From Shewanella japonica (GTDB lineage: Bacteria; Pseudomonadota; Gammaproteobacteria; Enterobacterales; Shewanellaceae), in assembly GCF_002075795.1 (NCBI RefSeq), contig NZ_CP020472.1:3331001-3395000 (forward strand): a stretch of 64,000 nt of DNA, given 5' to 3'. This document shows positions 1 to 9,137 of the stretch, in pieces. Each line of letters starts with the position of its first letter. Position 1 is the first letter of the stretch. A program made the position numbers and the translations under genes. The notes under the pieces are model-generated. The model made no database searches, was not told the origin of the DNA, and saw only the letters and a program-made list of their open reading frames with translations.

Positions 1-13
1 AACGCCAGTCCGG

Positions 14-80
14 GTCCCCTTCGATTAAAGAAGAGAGAGCCTAGGACACCGCGCTGTTATTACAAGAGCACGGCGGTTTC
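14..80 (+). pseudogene. Scrambled tRNA-Glu remnant
   Basis: The segment starts with the same 23 bases (positions 1-23) that precede and begin the intact tRNA-Glu at 334. It keeps the 5' acceptor strand (14-23), the D-arm/anticodon-stem stretch (40-52) and the 3' anticodon stem (69-76). Unrelated AT-rich stretches replace the D-loop part (24-39) and the anticodon loop (53-68). The T arm and 3' acceptor are missing, so no functional tRNA can fold. It is read as a decayed copy of the tandem tRNA-Glu genes. Confidence 0.7.
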
Positions 81-148
81 ACTTTAATAGCCTTCTAAAG
101 TGTTACTTATAGGTCTTCGTTATATTGGAAGTAAAACAATATGTCCGG

Positions 149-224
149 GTCCCCTTCGTCTAGAGGCCTAGGACACCGCCCTTTCACGGCGGTAACAGGG
201 GTTCGAATCCCCTAGGGGATACCA
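149..224 (+). tRNA. tRNA-Glu (UUC)
   Basis: A 76-base cloverleaf with encoded CCA. The 7-bp acceptor runs from 149, with a G1-U72 wobble as the first pair. The anticodon stem CCGCC/GGCGG (176-180/188-192) encloses a loop with anticodon TTC (183-185). The T loop GTTCGAATC is canonical. The sequence is nearly that of E. coli tRNA-Glu except the last acceptor pair and discriminator base A. An identical copy follows at 334. Confidence 0.97.
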
Positions 225-333
225 CTATTTATTTTTTCTTGATGAATTTCGAGAAAATAAAAAAAGCGTTAAGTTTTAGCCTACAGAACTTAATGAGTTA
301 TTCACTCTTTGGTAGAGTATAACGCCAGTCCGG

Positions 334-409
334 GTCCCCTTCGTCTAGAGGCCTAGGACACCGCCCTTTCACGGCGGTAACAGGGGTTCGAATCCCCTAG
401 GGGATACCA
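334..409 (+). tRNA. tRNA-Glu (UUC), second copy
   Basis: This 76-base gene is identical to the tRNA-Glu at 149-224, including anticodon TTC and encoded CCA. About 110 bases separate the two copies. The leader just upstream (321-333) matches bases 1-13 of the window, showing that the cluster grew by tandem duplication. Confidence 0.97.
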
Positions 410-811
410 CTTTCTTAACTCTGAGTTATCAAACTGAGTTTTAAGTAATATCAAAGCCACTTAATTGTGTTTTTTTTATGTCTGAAATTTATCGCTAACT
501 CAAAAAGACCTCTCTAAATGAATACCTATACGTAACGACTATAATGTCAACGCCTAAAGTGTTAGTTAGTAACGCCAATCAAATCAAGATGAACTCTTAA
601 TAATTACATAATCTATCTAGGATACTTAGTGAGTTGAGGCTTTAGCTATTCTTTAAAGTTCGCTCTAAAATGAGTGCTGAACAATTAAAATCAAACATTA
701 CGTATTGTATTTGTACATGAGGTACAAAGTGAATGTAATAACTGGAAACTAATTTTGTTTCAATAGACAACTCAGTTTTGAACGTCGAGCAGGCTTAGCG
801 CAAGAACAAAC
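410..811. other. Intergenic region after the tRNA-Glu cluster
   Basis: About 400 bases of AT-rich sequence with no ORF of convincing codon structure. No clear promoter or repeat was seen. It separates the tRNA genes from the convergent MFS gene. Confidence 0.6.
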
Positions 812-838
812 AACAAAAAAGAGGCCTTTAGGCCTCTA
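812..838 (-). terminator. Intrinsic terminator of the MFS gene
   Basis: The stem GAGGCCT/AGGCCTC (821-836) is followed on the minus strand by a run of six T residues. It lies about 33 bases past the stop codon of the MFS gene. Confidence 0.8.
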
Positions 839-870
839 ATTCAAAGGTAGAAAACTTATCTATGTCGTTA

Positions 871-2124
871 CTATGTTTGCGTATTAAGCTCTTGTTCAAC
901 TGCCTTAGATTGATGATGCGTCAACCTTAAAATAGCCACTAATAACAGAGACAATAACCCTACCGAACCAATAACAACACCTTGCCACTCTGATTGATGC
1001 CAAAATATCATCAAATAAGGGCCTCCAAGGGACGCTCCTAGATAATAACTGCAAAGGTATAGGGAAGTCGCCTTAGCTCTATGAGTCGATGCTCTTATCG
1101 CCACAAACGAATTACAACAACTATGAGTTAAGAAAAAACCACTCGCAGTCAGTAAAAAACCAATTGTAATGCAAAGTAGATTATCCATTAAGGTCAATAA
1201 CGTGCCAAGCAGCATCACAACCAATGCGCCTTTGAATAATCGTTGAGCGCCAAATTTAACCACCCACTTGGCAGATAAATAAGACGTTAAAGTTCCACTT
1301 AAATAGCAAAGAAAAATTAAAGTCGCCGCAAAACGGCTAAAATTGTATGGGTCGGCCATCAAGTATAATTGAATAAAGCTGAACTGATTCACCATCATCA
1401 TAAAAGCAAGTCCACCGATGGCATATACAAGCCGCATCTGGGGATCTGTCAAATGATAAATAAAACCACCGATATCGTGCTTTATTTTATTAATGACGCT
1501 CGTTGAGTATTGGGTTACCGCGCACTTTATTTCTCTTCTTGGTAGCAAATATGTGACTATAGAAATCCCAATCAAAGTAACCGAAAAATTCACCATCATG
1601 GCTTGTTCCCAGGTAAAGTATTGAGACAAAAGCCCTCCCATTAACCTGCCACCAATGCCGCCTAAACTATTTGCCATAATGTAAATACCAGCCGCTTTTA
1701 ATAAAAAACCTGCTGGTAATTGCTCTTTAAAATATGCCATTGCAATGGCAGGTACTGCTGCGAGTAATACCCCCTGCAATAGCCTAACCAATAATAAAGC
1801 ATCAAAGTCTCGAGCAAAAATAAGTAATAGATTGGAAGCGACTAACATCCATAAGCTGACCATAATTGGCGCTAAACGGCCTACTCGGTCTGAAATTACC
1901 GCATAAATAAGTAACGAAAAAGCCAGCGAAAAACTGGTAACAGACAAGATCAATGTTGCTTTAGCACCACTGACATTAAAATGCTCAGCAATTAAAGGCA
2001 GCATGCCTTGTACTGCATATAAATTGATATAAACAACGATAGATGCAAGACACAATGCCCAAATTAATCTTTGTTCGCCACCAGATTGGTTTTCAGTGGC
2101 TTCTTTGGCAAGTAAATCAGGCAC
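871..2124 (-). CDS. MFS transporter, YnfM-like
   Basis: A 417-residue major facilitator with about 12 hydrophobic segments spread over its whole length and a short hydrophilic N-terminus (residues 1-18). The motif around residues 78-84 (SDRVGRL) matches the conserved loop 2-3 signature of the superfamily. The general sequence resembles E. coli YnfM, an inner-membrane exporter of poorly known substrate. It is monocistronic, with its own terminator downstream. The 190-bp upstream gap holds a nested palindrome (2164-2266) that could be its operator. The substrate cannot be predicted. Confidence 0.85.
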   Translation of the reverse strand: MPDLLAKEATENQSGGEQRLIWALCLASIVVYINLYAVQGMLPLIAEHFNVSGAKATLILSVTSFSLAFSLLIYAVISDRVGRLAPIMVSLWMLVASNLLLIFARDFDALLLVRLLQGVLLAAVPAIAMAYFKEQLPAGFLLKAAGIYIMANSLGGIGGRLMGGLLSQYFTWEQAMMVNFSVTLIGISIVTYLLPRREIKCAVTQYSTSVINKIKHDIGGFIYHLTDPQMRLVYAIGGLAFMMMVNQFSFIQLYLMADPYNFSRFAATLIFLCYLSGTLTSYLSAKWVVKFGAQRLFKGALVVMLLGTLLTLMDNLLCITIGFLLTASGFFLTHSCCNSFVAIRASTHRAKATSLYLCSYYLGASLGGPYLMIFWHQSEWQGVVIGSVGLLSLLLVAILRLTHHQSKAVEQELNTQT

Positions 2125-2163
2125 AACATAAGCCTCGATTAAATAGTTAACTGAGCATTGATT

Positions 2164-2266
2164 ATTGCTCGATGAAGACCATAAGCAATTTGAGAAAGTT
2201 AAAGATGTGAGTTATGTCTTAATTTGTCAGCATAATCATTAAGACATAACTTAAAGTTCGAGCAAT
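2164..2266. repeat. Nested inverted repeat
   Basis: The inner arms 2211-2223 and 2238-2250 are perfect 13-base inverted repeats. The outer arms 2164-2172 and 2258-2266 form a second 9-base pair. The element lies between ybaY (3' end) and the MFS start, both on the minus strand, and has no T run. It may be an operator, an mRNA 3' structure or a small mobile remnant. Confidence 0.7.
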
Positions 2267-2316
2267 ATTTTTACTAATGAACCCTGCTGTTATTAAGCAG
2301 GTGTAAAGTGATCAGT

Positions 2317-2712
2317 TTAGCGCTCTACCTTTTTCATAATAACTTCAGTGGTGAACTTATCATTATTGATAACCGGAAATTTCTCATAGGTTTGAAAAAT
2401 AGGTCTATCTTGATACAGAATCATCGCAACAACCCCATACTCAATATCTTCATCAATACTGTCCGCAGGTAACGTAAACTTAAACGGTACTGGTGCTCTG
2501 GCAATATCGAACGTTTTTTGCGAGATAATTAAACCTGGGGTATTAAGACCAATAATCGCAATGTTAATTTTACAGTTTTGAGGCAATACAATTTTCTCAA
2601 GGTAACCCGCATAGCCATTAATAATAACCGGCTCATCTGGGGTAACGGTTACACACGCAGTCATCATAAATGTCATCAACGCAAACATTGCTGCTTTTAC
2701 ACCGAACTTCAT
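2317..2712 (-). CDS. ybaY: YbaY/YscW-family lipoprotein
   Basis: A 131-residue protein with an N-terminal signal and lipobox ending at Cys20 (MMTAC). A compact beta-rich domain follows that matches the YbaY/YscW family: an alternating strand pattern and a 'KFTLPADSID' strand as in YbaY. The ATG lies 4 bases after the tesB stop, with AAAGGAT as ribosome site, so the two genes are probably co-translated. In E. coli ybaY is also a tesB neighbour, which supports the call. The function of the family is unknown; an envelope role is inferred. Confidence 0.8.
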   Translation of the reverse strand: MKFGVKAAMFALMTFMMTACVTVTPDEPVIINGYAGYLEKIVLPQNCKINIAIIGLNTPGLIISQKTFDIARAPVPFKFTLPADSIDEDIEYGVVAMILYQDRPIFQTYEKFPVINNDKFTTEVIMKKVER

Positions 2713-2716
2713 ATTT

Positions 2717-3580
2717 TTATCCTTTCGTCATTCTTAATAAGCCTTCTTGTGTTGCAGATGCAACCAAGCGACCTTGTTGATCAAAAAACTGCCCTTTAAC
2801 AAAACCGCGGCCACCGCTGGCATTGGTACTTTCTACACTATAAAGCAACCAATCTGAAAAATTAAACGGCCTATGGAACCACATGGCATGATCTATCGTC
2901 GCCATTTTAATCCCTGGCGTTAAAAATGACACACCATGAGGCTGAGCCGCAGTCACCAGAAAGTTGAAATCTGACGCATATGCGAGTAAATATTCATGAA
3001 CACTGTGATCACTTGGAATATGGCCATTCGCTCGCATCCAAATATACCGCTTGGGTTCAGTAGAGTCTGGAGCGATAGGATGTATTGGATTAACCAAGCG
3101 CATTTCGATCGGCGAGTCAGCCATGAATTTTTCAAGTATGTTAGCGGGTACTTTATCGCGCATTGTAGAAGCTAATTCTTGCTGATTTAGTAACCCGTCT
3201 GGACCATCGACGACTGGCATTTCAGCTTGATGTTCAAAACCTTCTTCAGGAGCTTGAAACGAGCAAGTCATGTAAAAAATAGGGCGGCCTTTTTGAATCG
3301 CTTTTACTCGTCTTGCACTGAAACTGCCCCCATCACGCATGTTTTCAACATCGTAGACAATAGGAAGTTTCTCATCACCCGCCCGCAAAAAATAAGAGTG
3401 TAATGAATGCACATGCCTATCTTCATTTACCGTTTGCTTTGCAGCACTTAACGCTTGCCCCATCACTTGTCCGCCAAAGACATGACCGAAGCCTAAATCC
3501 TGACTTTGCCCACGGAACAGCCCTAGTTCGATTTGCTCTAATGAAAGCAGTGATAATAAATCGTTTAAAACTTGACTCAT
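2717..3580 (-). CDS. tesB: Acyl-CoA thioesterase II
   Basis: TesB hydrolyses medium and long acyl-CoA esters to free fatty acid and CoA in the cytoplasm. The 287-residue protein has the family length (286 in E. coli) and a double hot-dog fold. The catalytic residues known for E. coli fall at the same numbers here: Asp204 (in YASDFNFL), Thr228 and Gln278. The gene is first of a two-gene unit with ybaY and is divergent from menA across about 240 bp. Confidence 0.96.
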   Translation of the reverse strand: MSQVLNDLLSLLSLEQIELGLFRGQSQDLGFGHVFGGQVMGQALSAAKQTVNEDRHVHSLHSYFLRAGDEKLPIVYDVENMRDGGSFSARRVKAIQKGRPIFYMTCSFQAPEEGFEHQAEMPVVDGPDGLLNQQELASTMRDKVPANILEKFMADSPIEMRLVNPIHPIAPDSTEPKRYIWMRANGHIPSDHSVHEYLLAYASDFNFLVTAAQPHGVSFLTPGIKMATIDHAMWFHRPFNFSDWLLYSVESTNASGGRGFVKGQFFDQQGRLVASATQEGLLRMTKG

Positions 3581-3818
3581 AATTTCCCTAACGTCTGCAC
3601 AACCTGACTCAATAAACTTAGATTACCTTAGAACCACACACCTAGCGTAAATATATTCTCGAATTTACGTACAAATAAACAAAAAAACGATAAAATTCAG
3701 CACAATTAGTAACAAGATTTTACTTAATTGCGCGATCACAACCTCGTACTTAATCAAAAAAAGTTGCTATGCTAATAGTCTATCCTAATTTAACTCGATA
3801 TCTTGAAGCCTTAACAAT

Positions 3819-4700
3819 ATGCAATCTTGGATTTTAGCCATTAGACCTCGCACTTTACCTGCTGCCATTGGTCCATTATTAATTGGTAATATTTTAGCCC
3901 TACACCTTGAGCAATTCAGTTATACCATTGCTTGCATTTCAATGTTATGTGCCATTTTATTGCAAATTGCCGTCAATTTAGCCAATGATTATTTTGATTT
4001 TAAAAATGGCATCGACACAGAAGAACGAGTAGGGCCTGTCAGAGTGACCCAAAGCGGAATGTTATCACCTAGCAGTGTACGCAATGCCATGGTTATTTGC
4101 TTATTGCTTGCATTATTGGTTGGTTCAGCACTTATTTTTCACGGTGGCTGGCCTATTGCGATATTAGCCGTGGCATCCTTACTTGGTGCGGTATGTTACA
4201 GCGGCGGACCTTACCCTTTAGCATCACATGGTTTAGGTGAAGTGGCAGCATTTGTATTCTTTGGACTTGTTGCCGTCGTTGGTAGTTATTACTTACAAGC
4301 AGGTGACACGAGTACCAGTGCTTGGCTGTTAGGAAGTGCTATTGGCATGTTTAACGCAGCGATTATGCTAGTAAATAATACCCGTGATATTCAAACAGAC
4401 ACCAAAGCAGGTAAAAATACCCTTGCTGTCAAAATTGGACAAGCTCAAGCTAGAGTCTTATATCAAGCATTAGTCTATTTACCTTTTGGTCTTATTATTG
4501 GTGGTTTTTTAATGGGTAACCTTGCAGGCCTTCCAGTGCTGCTAGCAGGTTTATCATTAATCTACGCTCGTCAACTCAGCGGAGAGTTCAGTAATACCAG
4601 TGGTGAAGCCTTAAACCCAATCTTAGGGCGCACAGCTAAGTTAACAATGATTTTCAGCCTATTGTTCAGCATAGGGTTAATCTTTAGTTTGCCAATGTAA
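3819..4700 (+). CDS. menA: 1,4-dihydroxy-2-naphthoate polyprenyltransferase
   Basis: MenA attaches the polyprenyl tail to 1,4-dihydroxy-2-naphthoate, giving demethylmenaquinone, the membrane quinone of anaerobic respiration. The 293-residue UbiA-fold membrane protein shows both Asp-rich motifs: NDYFDFKNGID at 56-66 and NNTRDIQTD at 186-194. About eight hydrophobic helices follow. The length is normal for MenA. It stands alone, with a strong hairpin terminator downstream. Confidence 0.96.
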   Translation: MQSWILAIRPRTLPAAIGPLLIGNILALHLEQFSYTIACISMLCAILLQIAVNLANDYFDFKNGIDTEERVGPVRVTQSGMLSPSSVRNAMVICLLLALLVGSALIFHGGWPIAILAVASLLGAVCYSGGPYPLASHGLGEVAAFVFFGLVAVVGSYYLQAGDTSTSAWLLGSAIGMFNAAIMLVNNTRDIQTDTKAGKNTLAVKIGQAQARVLYQALVYLPFGLIIGGFLMGNLAGLPVLLAGLSLIYARQLSGEFSNTSGEALNPILGRTAKLTMIFSLLFSIGLIFSLPM

Positions 4701-4721
4701 CTGACCGCTCGCCCAATAAGT

Positions 4722-4774
4722 CTTCCTATGAACTTGCTTTAACATTAATACAAGCATGTCATAGGAAGCTTTTT
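4722..4774 (+). terminator. Terminator after menA
   Basis: The 10-bp arms CTTCCTATGA (4722-4731) and TCATAGGAAG (4759-4768) enclose an inner GCTT/AAGC stem. A short T run follows at 4770-4774. Confidence 0.7.
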
Positions 4775-4807
4775 ACCTTATTAAGCCTATACTTAATCCT
4801 GTAATAA

Positions 4808-5584
4808 TTACCCTTTTCTTCCCTCTTCATGCCATTCAAGAATAGCACTATCATCCAGCCTAGAAAGCGGATAATACACAGCTTCATTTGGTTTAAATGC
4901 TTGATTAGTAATTGCATTGTAAGCACATATCATCGACCATCTAGGTTTATCTGAGCGATTTTGATTTGATTTATGCAGCAAGTTGCAATGAAAAAACAGA
5001 ACATCCCCTGTTGCTAACTCAACATTGACTAAAGGATGATACTTCATTGCTTCTTCGACAAAAGTCATGTCTGCGCCTTTTTGATCGCCAGTTTTTGCGT
5101 GATCTAACCTTCCTATATGATGCGAGCCTTTTAATACCTGTAAGCAGCCATTTTCAACTGTTGCAGGGTTGATGGCAATCATGCAGCTAATCGCTTTTGG
5201 GTACAACATAAGGTTATCTTGATGCCAATAACCGAAGTCTTGATGCCATTCCCAAGCGCCTCCAACCAATGGCTCTTTCATCATGATTTTGGTACTCGTA
5301 TGGTAAGCCTCCTCTTCTAGTATCTTTTCTACTGAATCAACAAGTCGTCGGCCTCTAGAAAACATACTGTATAAGTCATCACCAGTTTGCTGCCAAATGC
5401 ACACCTTGCTTAAGGCACCTTGACTGTCTTTCTTATTCCATGCTTGTTGGTACAAACCCTCATCATTAAAAGCGACTTGCTGCAATTTCGCCATTTCTTG
5501 TTGAGAATAGTACCCCTTTACAATGACATAGCCATCACGATTAAAATCTTTAATCTGTTCAACTGTTAATTCAAGCTTACTCAT
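4808..5584 (-). CDS. PhyH-family Fe(II)/2-oxoglutarate dioxygenase
   Basis: A 258-residue phytanoyl-CoA dioxygenase-like protein. The facial triad is visible: His114-x-Asp116 (WHQDFG) and distal His204 (NLLHKSNQN). Arg215 is placed to bind 2-oxoglutarate. The double-stranded beta-helix spans roughly 15-220. The start is supported by AAGGAAG upstream of the ATG. It is divergent from an IclR regulator across 290 bp, so the two likely form a regulator-target pair for a small-molecule catabolic or biosynthetic hydroxylation. The family includes ectoine hydroxylase and phytanoyl-CoA hydroxylase; the substrate here is unknown. Confidence 0.85.
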   Translation of the reverse strand: MSKLELTVEQIKDFNRDGYVIVKGYYSQQEMAKLQQVAFNDEGLYQQAWNKKDSQGALSKVCIWQQTGDDLYSMFSRGRRLVDSVEKILEEEAYHTSTKIMMKEPLVGGAWEWHQDFGYWHQDNLMLYPKAISCMIAINPATVENGCLQVLKGSHHIGRLDHAKTGDQKGADMTFVEEAMKYHPLVNVELATGDVLFFHCNLLHKSNQNRSDKPRWSMICAYNAITNQAFKPNEAVYYPLSRLDDSAILEWHEEGRKG

Positions 5585-5874
5585 CTTCCATACTTCCTTT
5601 TAATTGCTAATGTTAGTTCCGTCTTTATTCATCTTGCTCGATAATGGCAAAATAAACGCCTAAACAATTCAAGTATTGTTAACAATAATCAATTAAACTT
5701 ATTAAGATCGCAAGTTTTTATTTACATATAAATGTTAAATTTATATAAGTATTGAGATTGTAAATAAATGCCCTGTCGGTTTTCTATGCAAATTTTGACA
5801 AAATAGCCTTCCTACATCTCAAAGAAAAAGGCCAGCCGAACAATTGGGCACCATTAATAAAAGGGAAAGGTGAT

Positions 5875-6654
5875 ATGCCAGCAAGTGTTAACTCAATAGC
5901 AGAACAAAAGTACTCTGTGCCAGCATTGGACAAGGGCTTTGATATTTTGGAATTTTTAGCTGAGCAACAAACCCCTTTACTTCAATCAGAGATAGCCAAA
6001 GGTATTGGGCGTAAGCCAAATGATATCTATCGGGTATTGGTTAACCTTGAAGCTCGGGGGTATCTTCATCGGGATGAGTCTTCTGGTCGATATCAGCTGT
6101 CTTTGAAAATATATAACCTCTCAAGAGGAATATCGCCGATTGATAAAGTGAGGCAAGCAGCGCTGCCGTTAATGGAGGATTTGGCGGTTACCACAGGTCA
6201 AGCTTGTCACTTAAGCATGCTTTACCAAAGTCAGGCAATGGTTATTGTACAAGCAAAAAGTCACTCCCCAGTGTCAATCAACATAACTGAAGGAGCAATG
6301 TTCTCTACCGTTTCATCAACTGCTGGTAAGGTATTACTGGCAAACAGTAACCCTGATGTCGCCTTGATGATACTAAAACGAGATGCACTTTATTTAACAA
6401 TGAATCAAAAACAGAAAATGGCTTTATCTGCTCAACTGGAAGAAGTTAAGCAACAAGGTTTTTTGTTTACGCATACAAGCCATATTGAAGGTATCGCGGA
6501 ATATTGCGCATTGATTGGAGAACCAGAAGGACAAGTGATTGCCGCACTCACCTTTTCAGTGTTACCCAATGTGCTAAACCACACAGAGCTAAACCTGCTT
6601 CAAAATGCGCTGAAGCAAACAGCGAAACAAATTACCCACCAGTTAATAAGTTAA
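5875..6654 (+). CDS. IclR-family transcriptional regulator
   Basis: A 259-residue protein with an N-terminal winged helix (about 15-80: 'ALDKGFDILEFLAE', 'EIAKGIGRKPNDIYRVLVNLEARGYL') and a C-terminal effector-binding GAF-like domain (about 90-255). Length and layout are standard for IclR. The ATG is preceded by AAAGG. It diverges from the PhyH dioxygenase, its most likely target. The effector is not predictable. Confidence 0.92.
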   Translation: MPASVNSIAEQKYSVPALDKGFDILEFLAEQQTPLLQSEIAKGIGRKPNDIYRVLVNLEARGYLHRDESSGRYQLSLKIYNLSRGISPIDKVRQAALPLMEDLAVTTGQACHLSMLYQSQAMVIVQAKSHSPVSINITEGAMFSTVSSTAGKVLLANSNPDVALMILKRDALYLTMNQKQKMALSAQLEEVKQQGFLFTHTSHIEGIAEYCALIGEPEGQVIAALTFSVLPNVLNHTELNLLQNALKQTAKQITHQLIS

Positions 6655-6731
6655 ACGCAATCCGCTTAATACGCCTTTCCTTTATGGAAAAGGCGTATTG
6701 GCATACGTAAAAACTTAACACTGTTAGACTT

Positions 6732-7034
6732 TTAAGATTCAACTTCTGCCGTTGCATTGGCCGAAATCTGTTTTCGGTCAAAATCATCATTAAGCAAGAT
6801 CATGTCGGCTAAAGAAGCTCTTAACTTCACTGATGCAGGTGCTTTAGCTGCCGTTCTTTGACTTAACGATTCCCTTAGCAATACGACTTCAAGTAATTTT
6901 TCTAGTGCATCATTATTGTCAATTTCAAGGGGGGGGAGTTTTTTGGCAGCATTTTTGGAGTATTGTTCATATTCAAACGTGACGCTTTCTATCGCTTCGG
7001 CTATTCGTTTCTTTTTATCAGCTTTTGTCGGCAT
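6732..7034 (-). CDS. Conserved small hypothetical protein
   Basis: A 100-residue, highly charged, probably alpha-helical soluble protein. It has a Lys-rich N-terminus (KADKKKR) and no signal peptide or membrane segment. A good ribosome site (GAGGG) precedes the ATG. It lies between iclR and gnd, converging on iclR. No family was recognised, and no function is proposed. Confidence 0.65.
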   Translation of the reverse strand: MPTKADKKKRIAEAIESVTFEYEQYSKNAAKKLPPLEIDNNDALEKLLEVVLLRESLSQRTAAKAPASVKLRASLADMILLNDDFDRKQISANATAEVES

Positions 7035-7162
7035 TATATTCCCTCATAACTATGAATTTTTACTTACAAACCTTACTGCTTATAGTTGAACCTATAGCAG
7101 TCAAGCCACAGTTACAAGTTTTGCTTACCCGCTGGATTGGGTAATATCATTATTCTATACAC

Positions 7163-7194
7163 AAAAAAGCACTTCTAAATAGAAGTGCTTTTTA
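7163..7194. terminator. Bidirectional terminator near gnd
   Basis: The stem AAGCACTTCT/AGAAGTGCTT (7168-7190) is flanked by an A run on the left and a T run on the right. It can stop gnd transcription on the minus strand. Confidence 0.8.
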
Positions 7195-7232
7195 ATCAAT
7201 AACCAGCTAAAAGCTGTCATTCAAACTCGATA

Positions 7233-8762
7233 TCAGACTTTTGATAATGTGCGTTGCTTAGCACTCCAATCTAGATGATATTTTTTACCTGCTGGTTTAT
7301 CGGTACGTTCAAATGTATGGGCCCCAAAAAAGTCACGTTGACCTTGGAGTAAATTTGCGGGCAAGGTTTCACTGCGATAGCTATCATAATAAGCCACTGC
7401 AGAACTAATGCAGGGTGCAGGGATCCCTTGCATGACAGATGCCGCAACGGTCTTGCGCCAATTCATATGCTTAGCTGATAAGCTCTCGCTAAAGGTATCC
7501 GCCATAAGTAAGTTTGGAAGCGCTGCATCATCTTGATAAGCTTTAGTAATTGACTGTAAGAAAGTGGCACGAATGATACAACCCGCACGCCAAATCTTGG
7601 CGATTTCAGCAAAATCTAAATCCCAATTTTGCTCTTTAGCCGCCATCGCCATTAATTGAAAACCTTGGGCATAACAACATACCTTGGCGCAATATAAAGC
7701 ATCTTCCAGGTTAGCGATAAACTCCGCTTTTTCGGCATCGTTCAATGGTATTTTTGCAGGACCAGAAAGCTTACTGCTTAAATTAACCCGCAAGGTTTTT
7801 TGCGTACTCACCGCACGTGCATAAACCGCTTCAGCAATTGTAGGCGCAGGGCAGCCAATTTGTAAGCTGCTTACCGCAGTCCATAGACCAGTGCCTTTTT
7901 GACCCGCTTTATCTAAGATCATTTCAACCAGAGGTTGACCGGTTAACGGATCATCTTGTTGTAATACCTCTGCGCTTATTTCCATAAGATAGCTATTTAA
8001 ACTACCTTGGTTCCAAGTATGGAAAATACTACCAACTTCATGAGCAGATAAACCTAAGCCATCATGCAATAATTGATAAGCTTCGCAAATGAGTTGCATG
8101 TCAGCATATTCAATACCGTTATGCACCATTTTCACGTAATGGCCAGAGCCCGCAGGACCAATGTAAGTCGTGCATGGCTCCCCTTCAATCACTGGATTGC
8201 CCGGCTCAAACCGCTCAATAGGCAAGCCAGTTGCAGGATCAACTTTTGCTGCCATTGCTTTCCATACAGGTGCTACGTATTGCCAAGCATCTTTATCACC
8301 ACTAGGCATTAAAGAAGGTCCAAAACGTGCGCCAACTTCTCCACCTGAAACGGCAGAACTGAAGAATACAAACTTACCTTTAAAGCGAGCTTCACGCTCC
8401 ACTGTATCAGTCCATAGACTATTACCTGTATCAACAATGATATCGTCTGATTCGATACCTGCTTCAATAAGCGCATTACACACGCCATCAACAGGTCCAC
8501 CAGCAGGCACAGATAACACAATGACGCGAGGTTTAGCTAAAGAATCAAGCATTTCAGTAAGATTATTACAGCCTAGCATTCGGGGAGCTAAGTTTGCTTT
8601 TCTTTCTGCTTGTTCTTGATTTATTGCGGTATTCACTTTGTCGCTGTCGAGGTCGAAAGCCGCGACCTGGTAGCCATTATCAGCAATATTTAACGCGAGA
8701 TTCTTGCCCATTACACCGAGGCCGATAACACCGATGTCTGAACGAAAGGGTTGGGTAGTCAT
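7233..8762 (-). CDS. gnd: 6-phosphogluconate dehydrogenase (decarboxylating)
   Basis: Gnd oxidises 6-phosphogluconate to ribulose 5-phosphate and CO2, making NADPH in the oxidative pentose phosphate pathway. The start chosen is Met17 of the longest frame (ATG at 8762, MTTQPFRSD). It places the Rossmann motif GVIGLGVMGKNLA at residues 11-23 and gives 509 residues. The 16 extra codons of the longer frame look like leader. The substrate-binding signature around 'VSGGEVGARFGPSLMPSG' and the C-terminal helical domain are present. Confidence 0.95.
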   Translation of the reverse strand: MTTQPFRSDIGVIGLGVMGKNLALNIADNGYQVAAFDLDSDKVNTAINQEQAERKANLAPRMLGCNNLTEMLDSLAKPRVIVLSVPAGGPVDGVCNALIEAGIESDDIIVDTGNSLWTDTVEREARFKGKFVFFSSAVSGGEVGARFGPSLMPSGDKDAWQYVAPVWKAMAAKVDPATGLPIERFEPGNPVIEGEPCTTYIGPAGSGHYVKMVHNGIEYADMQLICEAYQLLHDGLGLSAHEVGSIFHTWNQGSLNSYLMEISAEVLQQDDPLTGQPLVEMILDKAGQKGTGLWTAVSSLQIGCPAPTIAEAVYARAVSTQKTLRVNLSSKLSGPAKIPLNDAEKAEFIANLEDALYCAKVCCYAQGFQLMAMAAKEQNWDLDFAEIAKIWRAGCIIRATFLQSITKAYQDDAALPNLLMADTFSESLSAKHMNWRKTVAASVMQGIPAPCISSAVAYYDSYRSETLPANLLQGQRDFFGAHTFERTDKPAGKKYHLDWSAKQRTLSKV

Positions 8763-9067
8763 TATTATTTTCCAAAGGTCACAGAGATTAATCGCGCGTA
8801 GCGAATCCATTTGGACGGTGATTATACTGATTTATGTAACTAAATTACAGTCGCAAAATGTGCACACACAATTGCATAATTAGGAAAGCAAACTAATAAA
8901 CAAGTTTTAGCTAATAAACACAGTGAGTTAGAAAAAATTAAGACGGATTGTAAATAATCGTTACAACATTTAATCCAGCAGTCTGAAAATACAAGATTTT
9001 TGGTTAAATAACCAAGCCAGCGACCTTAATAAAACATGATTAATGAGCTCACTTTAGCTTAAAAGTA
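8763..9067. other. Leader/promoter region of gnd
   Basis: About 300 bases between gnd and the cytochrome terminator. AT-rich, with no ORF. It presumably holds the gnd promoter on the minus strand. No operator was recognised. Confidence 0.5.
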
Positions 9068-9073
9068 ACTAAA

Positions 9074-9119
9074 AAAGGTTGTATAAGCTAATCTAAGCAA
9101 GCTAACTCATACAACCTTT
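9074..9119 (-). terminator. Terminator of the multihaem cytochrome gene
   Basis: The 11-bp arms AAAGGTTGTAT (9074-9084) and ATACAACCTTT (9109-9119) have an inner AGCTA/TAGCT pairing. The minus-strand transcript ends in a T run (CCTTTTTTAG). Confidence 0.8.
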
Positions 9120-9137
9120 AACACATTTATGAACGAT

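Noticed and set aside
8170-8619. 149-codon plus-strand ORF
   Set aside because: It lies antisense inside gnd, whose motifs are clear.
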